Of a stretch of DNA of 64,000 bases, positions 49,610 through 58,792 are shown piece after piece. Every line of letters begins with the position of its first letter. The first letter of the stretch is position 1. Below the pieces are notes generated by a model. The model had not been told where the DNA came from, did not search any database, and saw only the letters and a list, made by a program, of their open reading frames with translations. The DNA comes from Actinophytocola algeriensis (GTDB lineage: Bacteria; Actinomycetota; Actinomycetes; Mycobacteriales; Pseudonocardiaceae), in contig NZ_JACHJQ010000011.1 in assembly GCF_014203735.1 (NCBI RefSeq), positions 124,001 through 188,000 of the forward strand. Reading direction: 5' to 3'. The position numbers were made by a program, and so were the translations under genes.

Positions 49610-50559
49610 CAGTCAAAGATCCGTATCCGTGGGTCCAGCCAGGCGGTCAGGATATCGGCGAGCATCAGGACGATCACGAACAAGGCGACCGAGTACACGG
49701 CGACGGCCAGCATCACCGGGTGGTTGTTCTCGGTCATGGACCGCACGAACAGGTAGCCGAGGCCGTTGTACTGGAACACCGCCTCGACGAGGACCGTGCC
49801 GCCCATCAGCGCGCCGAGTTGCACCGCCGACAGTTCGGCGACCGGGATCAGCGCGTTGCGGGCGGCGTGTTTGAACACGACCTTCCGCTCGGAGAGGCCC
49901 TTGGCCCGCGCGGTGCGGATGTAGTCGGCGTCGAGGACCTCGATCATCGCGCCGCGGGCCAGCACCACCGTGAACGCGAGTGCGCCGACCCCGAGCGTGA
50001 ACGCGGGCAGGATCAGCTCCTGCAACCAGGTCGTCTCCACGCCGATGGACCGCGGTATCAGCGGGAAGGCGTCCCACCCGAAGATCGACTTGCCGGAGAA
50101 GGCGTTGCGGACCCACACGCCGATCACGAACAGCGGGATCACCGTGACCGTGATGGACGTGAACGTGATCACGGTGTCGACGAACGTGCGCCGCATGCGC
50201 GCGGCGACGATCCCCAGCACCACGCCGAGGACCACCTGGATCGCGAGCGCGGTGAGCGCGAGGCGGAACGAGTTCGGCGCCGCCTCGGCGAGCAGGTCGA
50301 CCACCGGGCGCCTGCGCTCGTAGTCCACGCCGAGGTCGCCGGTGAACAGGTTGCCGATGTAGACGAGGTACCGGACGAACAGGGGCTTGTCGAGACCGAA
50401 CGTCTCGTTCAGCATCGCCCTGGCCTCGGGCGTCTGCACCCGCGGTCCGATCATCCGGAACGGGTCGCCCCACTCCGTCACGGCCACCAGCGACCCGAAC
50501 GTGGTGACCAGCAGCACGAGGATCGCCTGCGCGGCCCTGCGGACCAGGAACTTGCCCAT
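49609..50559 (-). CDS. ABC transporter permease, DppB/OppB type (orphan copy)
   Basis: A 316-residue, six-helix permease. It is a clear paralogue of the permease at 53724-54656: both begin MGKF-(I/L)VRR and share the LFTGDLGV/LVTGDLGI segment, the FVIGVW stretch and the EAA loop with AKGLSERKVVFKHAARNALI. No ATPase or second permease accompanies it; a strong terminator separates it from the five-gene operon upstream. It is co-translated with mshB. It may pair with the LpqW-like lipoprotein or be a leftover of duplication. Confidence 0.87.
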   Translation of the reverse strand: MGKFLVRRAAQAILVLLVTTFGSLVAVTEWGDPFRMIGPRVQTPEARAMLNETFGLDKPLFVRYLVYIGNLFTGDLGVDYERRRPVVDLLAEAAPNSFRLALTALAIQVVLGVVLGIVAARMRRTFVDTVITFTSITVTVIPLFVIGVWVRNAFSGKSIFGWDAFPLIPRSIGVETTWLQELILPAFTLGVGALAFTVVLARGAMIEVLDADYIRTARAKGLSERKVVFKHAARNALIPVAELSAVQLGALMGGTVLVEAVFQYNGLGYLFVRSMTENNHPVMLAVAVYSVALFVIVLMLADILTAWLDPRIRIFD

Positions 50560-50574
50560 CTCGCCCCCTCATGC

Positions 50575-50618
50575 CCGGGAAAGGCGCGCCCGGGAACGCC
50601 CGGACGCGCCTTTCCCGG
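50575..50618 (-). terminator. Strong hairpin after dppF
   Basis: A 14-bp perfect stem CCGGGAAAGGCGCG/CGCGCCTTTCCCGG with a partly self-pairing loop lies 6 bp after the dppF stop and 16 bp before the orphan permease start. Confidence 0.8.
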
Positions 50619-50623
50619 ACCGG

Positions 50624-51685
50624 TCAGGCGCGCACGACCTCGCGGAGAGACGCGAAGTGGCACGACGCCTGGTGCCCAGGGTTGTCGCCGACGTCGTACA
50701 GCGGCGGCGGCTCCTCGATGCAGCGCCGCTGGTCGGACTCGGACAACTGCTCGAACTTCCAGCAGCGGGTGCGGAACCGGCAGCCCGACGGCGGGTTGGC
50801 CGGGTTCGGCACGTCGCCGCGCAGCACGATGCGTTCGCGCCGCCGCTCCAGCCTCGGGTCCGGGATCGGCACCGCGGAGATCAGGGCCTGGGTGTACGGG
50901 TGGTACGGCCGGTCGAACAGGTCGTCCCGGTCCGCGATCTCCACCACGCTGCCGAGGTACATCACCGCGACGCGGTCGGCGATGTGCCGGACCACGGACA
51001 GGTCGTGCGCGATGAACAGGTACGTCAGCCCCAGCTCGTCCTGCAGGTCCTCCAGCAGGTTCACGATCTGGGCCTGGATCGACACGTCCAGCGCCGACAC
51101 CGGCTCGTCCAGCACGATGAACTTCGGGTTCATCGCGATCGCGCGGGCGATGCCGACGCGCTGGCGCTGACCGCCGGAGAACTCGTGCGGGTAGCGGTCC
51201 GCGTACTCCTCGGCGAGGCCGACCGTGTCCAGCAGGTCGCTGATGGTCTTGCGGTTCACCTCCTGTCCGAGCAGCTGGAACTTCTCGGAGAGGATCTGCC
51301 GGATCGTCATGCGCGGGTTCAGCGACGCGTACGGGTCCTGGAACACGATCTGCATGTCCCGGCGCGCCTTGCGCAGGTCCTGCTTGCCGAGCCCGGTCAC
51401 GTTGACACCGTCGAGCACGACCTCGCCCGCCGTCGGCTCCAGCAGGCGCAGGATCGCCCGCGCGGTCGTCGACTTGCCGCAGCCGGACTCGCCGACCAGC
51501 GCGACCGTCTGCCCGCGGTAGACGTTCAGGTCGACGCCGTCGACCGCCTTGACCTGGCCGATCGTGCGCTTGAAGAACACGCCGGAGCGGATCGGGAAGT
51601 GCTTGACGAGGTTGCGCACCTCGAGCATCGGCTGCCGGGCCGCGTCGGCCGTCCCAAGCCCGCCCTGCGGAGCTGCCGCGGTCAT
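50624..51685 (-). CDS. Oligopeptide/dipeptide ABC transporter ATPase (DppF type)
   Basis: A 353-residue ATPase. Walker A is GESGCGKSTTARAIL, the signature is HEFSGGQRQRVGIARAIA, Walker B is FIVLDEPVSALD and the switch His is in FIAHDLSVV. The C-terminal oligopeptide-type extension with cysteines (CRFRTRCWKF) may bind an Fe-S cluster. Its start overlaps the upstream DppD stop (ATGA). It is the last gene of the five-gene import operon. Confidence 0.93.
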   Translation of the reverse strand: MTAAAPQGGLGTADAARQPMLEVRNLVKHFPIRSGVFFKRTIGQVKAVDGVDLNVYRGQTVALVGESGCGKSTTARAILRLLEPTAGEVVLDGVNVTGLGKQDLRKARRDMQIVFQDPYASLNPRMTIRQILSEKFQLLGQEVNRKTISDLLDTVGLAEEYADRYPHEFSGGQRQRVGIARAIAMNPKFIVLDEPVSALDVSIQAQIVNLLEDLQDELGLTYLFIAHDLSVVRHIADRVAVMYLGSVVEIADRDDLFDRPYHPYTQALISAVPIPDPRLERRRERIVLRGDVPNPANPPSGCRFRTRCWKFEQLSESDQRRCIEEPPPLYDVGDNPGHQASCHFASLREVVRA

Positions 51686-52725
51686 TGGGTCACCCTCTCG
51701 TCATAGGCGATCGCCACTCGATCACTGTGCACGCACGCCGCGCTGTGCCCGGCCCCGTCCACCGGCATCAGCTCGGGCACCTGCGGCAGGCAGGCGTCCG
51801 TCGCGAACGTGCAGCGCGGGTGGAACGGGCAGCCCTGCGGCACCCTCGCCAGTGACGGCGGGATGCCCTTGATCGGCTGCAGCCTCGCCTGCCGCGACTG
51901 GTCCATCCTCGGCAGGGAGGACAGCAGACCGTAGGTGTAGGCGTGCCGGGGCGAGTAGAAGATCTCGTCCGCCGTGCCCGACTCGACGATCCGGCCCGCG
52001 TACATGACGTTGATCCGGTCCGCGTAGGACGCCACCACGCCGAGGTCGTGCGTGATCAGCACGATCGCGGTGTTGCGGTCCTCCTGCAGCTTCTCCAGCA
52101 GCGCCATGATCTGCGCCTGCACGGTCACGTCGAGCGCGGTGGTCGGCTCGTCGGCCAGCAGCACGTGCGGGTCGTTGGCGAGCGCCATCGCGATCATCGC
52201 GCGCTGGCGCATGCCGCCGGAGAACTCGTGCGGGTACTGGTTGATCCGCACCGCCGGGTTCGGGATGCCGACCTCGCCGAGCAGGTCCAGCGCCCGCTTC
52301 TTGGCGGTGTGCTTGGAGACGTCCTGGTGTGTGCGCACCATCTCCGCGATCTGGTCGCCGACCTTGAACACCGGGTTCAGCGCGGTCAGCGGGTCCTGGA
52401 AGATCATCGCGATCTGGCTGCCCCGCAGCTTGCGCTGCTGGCGCTCCGGCATCTTCAGCAGCGATCGGCCGCGCAGGAAGATGTCGCCGGACGGGAACGT
52501 CGCAGGCGGCGACGGCACCAGGCCGAGGATCGTCATCGCGGACACCGACTTGCCGGAGCCGGACTCGCCGACGATCGCGAGGGTTTCGCCCTCGTTGACG
52601 CTCCACGAGACGCCGTCGACGGCCTTGACGGTGCCGTAGTCGGTCTTGAAGTGGACCCGCAGGTCACGTACCTCGAGCAGTGGGGCTGGTGGCCCGTCGA
52701 GGTCGATGTCGGCAGAGCCGGTCAT
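51682..52725 (-). CDS. Oligopeptide/dipeptide ABC transporter ATPase (DppD type)
   Basis: A 347-residue ATPase partner of DppF. Walker A is GESGSGKSVSAMTIL, the signature HEFSGGMRQRAMIAMALA, Walker B VLLADEPTTALD, and the C-terminal GCPFHPRCTFATDAC carries the family cysteines. It lies 28 bp after the DppC stop. The two ATPases form the usual heterodimer of peptide importers. Confidence 0.93.
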   Translation of the reverse strand: MTGSADIDLDGPPAPLLEVRDLRVHFKTDYGTVKAVDGVSWSVNEGETLAIVGESGSGKSVSAMTILGLVPSPPATFPSGDIFLRGRSLLKMPERQQRKLRGSQIAMIFQDPLTALNPVFKVGDQIAEMVRTHQDVSKHTAKKRALDLLGEVGIPNPAVRINQYPHEFSGGMRQRAMIAMALANDPHVLLADEPTTALDVTVQAQIMALLEKLQEDRNTAIVLITHDLGVVASYADRINVMYAGRIVESGTADEIFYSPRHAYTYGLLSSLPRMDQSRQARLQPIKGIPPSLARVPQGCPFHPRCTFATDACLPQVPELMPVDGAGHSAACVHSDRVAIAYDERVTQ

Positions 52726-52753
52726 CTGGGTGGTTCTCCTTGCGTGTGGCTGG

Positions 52754-53710
52754 CTATCGCAGCTTCGGGTCCAGCGAGTCGCGCAGGCCGTCGGCCACGA
52801 ACGCGAACACCAGGGTGGTCAGGCAGATCGCGGCGCTGGGGAACATCCACAGGAAGTCCTTGCCTGCCACCTGAACCTGCTCGATGCCCATGTTGATCAT
52901 CCGGCCCCACTCCGGGGTGTCCGGCGGGACGCCGACGCCGAGGTACGCGAGCGACGCCATGGCGACCACCGCGACACCGATGCTGGTGAACGAGTAGATG
53001 AACACCGGCTGGATGGCGTTCGGCAGGATGTGCCGGGTCACGATCCGCCAGTCGGACGCGCCGATCGAGCGCGCCGCCTCGACGTACTCCGACTCTCGCA
53101 GCGCGAGGATCTGGCCGCGCATCAGCCGGGCCGCGGTCGGCCAGCCCAGGATCACCAGCGCGATGATCACCTGGAAGACACCGGTGCCGAAGGTGCGGAC
53201 CACGAGGATCGCACCGATCAGGAACGGGAACGCCAGGAAGATGTCGGTGGTCCGCATGACGAGCCCGTCCGCGATCTTGCCGCGGTAACCGGCCAGCGCG
53301 CCGAGCGTGACGCCGAGGGTCATCGAGCCGAGCATCGTGAGCAGGCCGACGAGCAGCGCGAGCCGCAGGCCGTACAGCAACCCGGAGAACAGGTCGCGGC
53401 CGAGCGCGTCGGTGCCCATGAGGTGGTCGCCACCGGGGGACGCCAGCGTGTTCAGCAGGTTCTGGTCGTACGGGTCGTACGGCGAGATGACCGGCTGCAG
53501 CAGCGCCAGGACGATCAGGATGACGACGACGACAAGACCCGCCATGGCGAGCCTGTTGCGCCGGAACCGCCGCCACATGTCGGCGAACTGGCCGTGCGAC
53601 TTCTGCTTGCCCTGCTGCTGCGGTTCCGGTGCCTCGCCGGGGCCGGCGTGCTCGGCCGACTCGACGAACACCGCCTGTGCCGCCGTGGCCGGGTCGGGTG
53701 TGGTGGTCAT
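52754..53710 (-). CDS. Oligopeptide/dipeptide ABC transporter permease (DppC type)
   Basis: A 318-residue permease. The Gln/Lys-rich N-terminus is followed by a first helix (LAMAGLVVVVILIVLALLQP) and the family's HLMGTDALGRDLFSGLLYGL segment. The EAA loop is EYVEAARSIGASDWRIVTRH. It pairs with the DppB protein encoded just upstream; the two genes are 13 bp apart. Confidence 0.92.
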   Translation of the reverse strand: MTTTPDPATAAQAVFVESAEHAGPGEAPEPQQQGKQKSHGQFADMWRRFRRNRLAMAGLVVVVILIVLALLQPVISPYDPYDQNLLNTLASPGGDHLMGTDALGRDLFSGLLYGLRLALLVGLLTMLGSMTLGVTLGALAGYRGKIADGLVMRTTDIFLAFPFLIGAILVVRTFGTGVFQVIIALVILGWPTAARLMRGQILALRESEYVEAARSIGASDWRIVTRHILPNAIQPVFIYSFTSIGVAVVAMASLAYLGVGVPPDTPEWGRMINMGIEQVQVAGKDFLWMFPSAAICLTTLVFAFVADGLRDSLDPKLR

Positions 53711-53723
53711 GTCAGTTCCTCGC

Positions 53724-54656
<933 letters not shown>

Positions 54657-54729
54657 TGGTTAGCGCCGGCTTTCTGAGCGTAGCGTTCCGAAACCTCATC
54701 CCCGGTCGGGATCGAGGTCCCAACCCGAT

Positions 54730-54765
54730 GGTGGCCGTGGTCTGAGTACTCAGACCACGGCCACC
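54730..54765. terminator. Perfect 36-base palindrome between the binding-protein and permease genes
   Basis: GGTGGCCGTGGTCTGA, then GTAC, then the exact complement: an 18-bp perfect inverted repeat 12 bp after the binding-protein stop. Partial termination here would give more binding protein than permease. No T run is present. Confidence 0.7.
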
Positions 54766-54777
54766 CAGGTTATTCAG

Positions 54778-56484
54778 TTACTTGATGCTGATCTCGTAGA
54801 GGTCCGGGTTCTCGCTGAAGTCCATACGAAGGTTGATGAACTTCTCCGTGTTCGCCAGACGGTGCTGGGTGCGGTACCACAGCGGGATCAGTGCCTGGTC
54901 GTCACCGATGGCGATCTTCTCGGCCTCCTGGAACTTCTTGATCCGCTCGGCCTCGTCCTTGGTGGCGAAACCATCCTTGAGGAGCTGGTCGAACTTCTCG
55001 TTGCTGTAGCGGCCGCGGTTGTCACCGGTGGTCGGCTCGCTCGGGCCGGCGCCGATGGCCTCGGTCGAGAGCAGCGGCTGCAGGAAGTTCGACGGCGTCG
55101 GGTAGTCGGCGCCCCACGCCGCGCGGTAGATGCCGCTGGCGCCCGGCTGCTGCTCGTTGTTCAGCAGGTCGGGGAACTGGACACCGGACAGGTTGACCTT
55201 GAGGCCCAGGTTGGTCTCGAGCTGGTCCTTGATCGCCGCGGTCCACTCCTCGTGACCCGCGTCGACGTTGAACTGGAAGTTCAGCTCGGTGCCCTCGGCC
55301 AGACCGGCTTCCTTGGCGAGCTTCTTGGCCTCGTCGAGGTTGAAGGTGCACGCCTCGCAGAGGCCCTCCTGGAAGGCATCCGGGAACACCGGCGGCACGA
55401 ACGCCGTCGCCGGGGTCATCGAGCCCTTGAACACACCGTTGATGATCGCGTCGCGGTCGATCGCCATCGAGAGGGCCTTGCGGGCCTTCACGTCGTCGAG
55501 CGGCTTCTGCGTCCCCATGACCAGCAGGTAGTTCATGCCGTTGGTGTTACGGGTGATCCACTGGTTCTGCGGCTCGTAGGTCGCGCGCGCCTGCTCCAGG
55601 ACCGGCGTCGGCATGCGAGCCCAGTCGAAGGTGCCGTTCTGGTAGCCGGCGTACTCGTCCTGTGAGCCGTTCGCCGTGATCGTGATCTCGACGGAGTCCA
55701 GGTACGCCTTGTGACCGATCGAGTAGTCCTCGAAACGCTTGAGCTTGATGCCCACGTCGTGCTGCCACGGGCCGTCCATCATGAACGGGCCGTTGCCGAT
55801 CGGGGCCTCGACGTACGCGGTGTTGGTCGCGGGCGCGCCCGCGGTCGACGGCACCGGGCTGAACACCGGGTGAACCGTGCGGACGTACCACTCGCAGTTC
55901 GGGTCGGTCAGCTTGACGACCAGCTTGGCCGGGTCGGAGGCGTCCACGCCGGACAGCGCGTTCGCGGTGCCGGCCTGCATCTCGTCGAAGCCCTCGATGC
56001 CGGTCAGGTGGTAGGCGACCTCGGAGGCCGACGCCTTGGCGGAGACTCGCTCCCAGCCGCGCTTGAACGACTCGGAGTTGACCTCTTCACCGTTGTGGAA
56101 CTTCGTGCCCGTCTTCAGGTCGAAGGTCCACTGGCTGCAGTCGTCGTTCGCTTCCCACTTGTCGGCGACACCGGGCTCGATGTTGCCGTCGGGGTCAGCC
56201 TGCACCAAGCCTGTGAACAGCTGCTTGGTGACCAGCAGGCCCTCGGACTCCTGACCGTTGTAGGGGTCGATCGCGGTCGGCTCGGTGATGCCGAAGCGGA
56301 AGGTGCCGCCCGGCTTGCCGTCCTTGATCTCCACATCCGGCGTCTCCGGCCAGCCGGCGGACGGGGCGGAGTCGCCGCCGTCCGAGTCGCCGGAGCCCTC
56401 GTTCGACTTCTGGGAGCACGCCGTGAGCACCAGCGCGGCAGCCGTGAGGCCGGCCGCGGCCCGGAGCCACGCTTGTTTCCTCAT
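54778..56484 (-). CDS. Peptide ABC transporter substrate-binding lipoprotein (SBP family 5)
   Basis: A 568-residue exported lipoprotein. Signal peptide MRKQAWLRAAAGLTAAALVL ends in lipobox LTAC, followed by a Ser/Gly/Asp linker. The class C binding fold includes GGTFRFGITEPTAIDPYN, EVNSESFKRGWERVS and ALSMAIDRDAIINGVFKG. ATG 56484 is chosen: GGAGG lies about 10 bases upstream and the signal peptide begins there; the frame is open to 56550. It is the first gene of the import operon. Confidence 0.92.
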   Translation of the reverse strand: MRKQAWLRAAAGLTAAALVLTACSQKSNEGSGDSDGGDSAPSAGWPETPDVEIKDGKPGGTFRFGITEPTAIDPYNGQESEGLLVTKQLFTGLVQADPDGNIEPGVADKWEANDDCSQWTFDLKTGTKFHNGEEVNSESFKRGWERVSAKASASEVAYHLTGIEGFDEMQAGTANALSGVDASDPAKLVVKLTDPNCEWYVRTVHPVFSPVPSTAGAPATNTAYVEAPIGNGPFMMDGPWQHDVGIKLKRFEDYSIGHKAYLDSVEITITANGSQDEYAGYQNGTFDWARMPTPVLEQARATYEPQNQWITRNTNGMNYLLVMGTQKPLDDVKARKALSMAIDRDAIINGVFKGSMTPATAFVPPVFPDAFQEGLCEACTFNLDEAKKLAKEAGLAEGTELNFQFNVDAGHEEWTAAIKDQLETNLGLKVNLSGVQFPDLLNNEQQPGASGIYRAAWGADYPTPSNFLQPLLSTEAIGAGPSEPTTGDNRGRYSNEKFDQLLKDGFATKDEAERIKKFQEAEKIAIGDDQALIPLWYRTQHRLANTEKFINLRMDFSENPDLYEISIK

Positions 56485-57004
56485 CAAGATAGTTCCTCCA
56501 TGAGCGAGCACGCACTCGACGAGCGTGCGCCCGGTGTTGTCGTGACACATCGTGCACGGAGCCGGTGGGTACCGCGCGGCGGGGGCCAGTCGGGGGAAGC
56601 ACCGTGCCGCCGCGTGATCGTCTCCCTGTTAGGTGCGGACCACGTGTCATGTCGATCTTGTGACGCGTCGGAGTCCTGTCGCTGACGCACCGTTGCAGGA
56701 CGGTAGGAACTCCGCCTGGTCCCGTCACGGGATTGGCCTTGATCGTGACCAAAGGGTGACACGGTGGTGGCGGCGGGCGATGCCGTGATTACGGCGCGCT
56801 GAAAACCGTCACCGGCAACCAACGAACGGGGGGTTGAGCGGAGCTTGCGAAGCGAACATTTGACGTGGTGACTCAAAAGGGCGGTTACACATGGATGTCC
56901 ACCTGGGAACGTCCGCCCGGCCGTGAAACGGGAACGTGAAAGTGGTAAATCCGGGAATAGCGTGTGCGGCAAATGTGACAGCGCCGTAACCGCGCCGCTT
57001 TCCG
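56485..57004. other. 520-bp promoter region of the peptide import operon
   Basis: No gene is visible on either strand. It carries a dispersed repeat, GCGGAGCTTGCGAAGCGA (56838-56855), and near the operon a G+C-rich hairpin around GCACGCTCG/CGAGTGCGTGC (about 56500-56522) in the likely 5' leader. The length suggests complex control, but I recognise no operator. Confidence 0.4.
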
Positions 57005-58651
57005 TTAACTCGTCGAACGCACCCAGAATGCCGCGCCGGCAAACGGCCCCGCGAACCCGGCGCCCGCGGTGACCCCCGACAGTTCGCCGCGCACGGCGAG
57101 CACATCCGCCTCCTGGTACAGCGGGATCGCGACCGCCGCGCGCCACAGCGCGGGCTCCACGGAGGTCAACGCCTCGGTCACGGACAGTGAGCCGGTGAGT
57201 GCGGCGTCGATGGTCGGCTGGACGGCGGGGTCGCAGTAGCCCACCGGGTTGACCGGCTCCGGCGGGGTGGCGTCGGTGACGCAGCCGAAGTCGGTGGCCA
57301 GCGTGGTGGCCGGGTCGCCGCCCGCGGGCCGGGAGGTGACCGCGATGTCGATGGCGTCGGCGGTGTCGGTCGAGTACAGGCGCTCGTAGAGCTCCTGCCC
57401 TGGCATCTCCGCGACCTCGGCGACCACACCGCCCGCCGCGAGCTGGCGCTGCACGTCCTTCGCGATCCGCACGTCGGCCGGCCGTTCCTCGGCGGCGCCG
57501 ATGACCAGCTCGAGCGGCCTGTCGTCGCGGGCCCAGCCCGCGCTGGTCCTGGTGTACCCGGCGCCGGTCAGCAGGGTCTGCGCCGCCGGTGTGTTGAAGC
57601 CGACGGCGCCGGGCCTGGTCGGCTGGTAGCCGGGTGCGGTCGGCGCGAGCACCTGCGCGTCGGCGCGCAGCTGGGCGGCGGGGCCGTTGCCGGTGCCGAC
57701 GGTGACCAGCTGGTCGCGGTCGATCATCGCGACCAGCGCCTGGCGCACCGGCAGGTCGGCGAGCCGCTGCGAGGGTCGCAGGTAGACGGTGGTCACGGAC
57801 GGGCGCGCGACCGTGGAGGTGGTGACGGCGGGCGCGAGCTCGCCGATGGTGTCGGCGCCGACGGAGTCGGTGCGCACCAGCGCCATCTGGTCGTGGCCCT
57901 GTTCGAGCGCGTCGACCAGCGTGTCCTGTTCGGTGCGGCGCAGCACGATCCGGTCGAGCTTCGCGGGGCCCGCCCAGTACCGGTCGTTTCGCTCCAGCAC
58001 GACCTCGCCGCGGTCGTTGTCGAGTGTCTTGACCGTGAACGGGCCGCCGGTGGCCGGGAAGTTGGTCTGCAGCGCGCCGGTCCAGCCGCCGGGCGCGTCC
58101 TTGAGGATGTGCGCGGGCAGCAGGTTGTCGAACAGCGTCCGCCAGCCGGGGTAGGGCTTGCCGAAGACGACCTCGACGACCTTGCCGCCGTCGCGGGCGG
58201 TGATGTCGGAGATCAGCCGGTAGCCCGCCGAGTCCACCACGCCGGGCTGGCTCGTCATCTGCTCGCGCAGGTACACGAAGTCCTCCGCGGCGATCGGCGC
58301 CGCGTCGGACCAGGACGCGTCGGCGCGGATCTGGTAGGTGACGGTGTAGGGCTCGGTGCGGGTGACCGCGGCGGACGTCATCAGCGTGCGGTCCAGCCGC
58401 GGCGTGCCGTCGGGGCCCGGCCGGAACACCGACGGCAGCAGCAGCGTCGAGAGCGCGGTCGTGATGGCGGACTGGTCGGCGAAGTTGTGCGGGTTGTAGC
58501 CACCCGCGATCGTGTCGACCCCGACCACGACCTCACCCGTGTCCACCGGAGTGTTCGCAGGTGAGGAGATCGGCGCGTTGCTCAGGCGGGGCGCCGGGGT
58601 GCAGCCTGCGATGGCGACCAGCACGACGAACGCGGCCAGCAGCTTCCGCAA
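57005..58651 (-). CDS. LpqW-like lipoprotein (SBP family 5)
   Basis: A 548-residue exported lipoprotein of the peptide-binding fold. The signal peptide RKLLAAFVVLVAIAGC ends in a lipobox. Family segments include GVDTIAGGYNPHNFADQSAI, SWSDAAPIAAEDFVYLREQM and VRQALVAMIDRDQLVTVGTG. Its place next to typA matches LpqW (Rv1166), which in mycobacteria affects phosphatidylinositol mannoside/lipoarabinomannan synthesis rather than import. I chose TTG 58651 because GGAGG lies about 8 bases upstream; GTG 58660 overlaps that site. Confidence 0.85.
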   Translation of the reverse strand: MRKLLAAFVVLVAIAGCTPAPRLSNAPISSPANTPVDTGEVVVGVDTIAGGYNPHNFADQSAITTALSTLLLPSVFRPGPDGTPRLDRTLMTSAAVTRTEPYTVTYQIRADASWSDAAPIAAEDFVYLREQMTSQPGVVDSAGYRLISDITARDGGKVVEVVFGKPYPGWRTLFDNLLPAHILKDAPGGWTGALQTNFPATGGPFTVKTLDNDRGEVVLERNDRYWAGPAKLDRIVLRRTEQDTLVDALEQGHDQMALVRTDSVGADTIGELAPAVTTSTVARPSVTTVYLRPSQRLADLPVRQALVAMIDRDQLVTVGTGNGPAAQLRADAQVLAPTAPGYQPTRPGAVGFNTPAAQTLLTGAGYTRTSAGWARDDRPLELVIGAAEERPADVRIAKDVQRQLAAGGVVAEVAEMPGQELYERLYSTDTADAIDIAVTSRPAGGDPATTLATDFGCVTDATPPEPVNPVGYCDPAVQPTIDAALTGSLSVTEALTSVEPALWRAAVAIPLYQEADVLAVRGELSGVTAGAGFAGPFAGAAFWVRSTS

Positions 58652-58720
58652 CAGCCTCACCTCCCCACCCCGAGACCCTGCCATCCTTCCGGATCGACGT
58701 GTCAGTGGGCCAGTGGGTTC

Positions 58721-58779
58721 CACCGGCGCGGAGCATGCGGAGCGCCATTCCGGCACCGGCGCGGAGCATGCGGAGCGCC
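58721..58779. repeat. 26-bp direct repeat upstream of the lpqW-like gene
   Basis: Two identical copies at 58721-58746 and 58754-58779, each beginning CACCGGCGCGGAGCATGCGG. They lie between typA and the lpqW-like gene and belong to the same GCGGAGC family as the repeats near 3101, 38355 and 56838. Confidence 0.7.
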
Positions 58780-58792
58780 CATCGGGTGTCTG

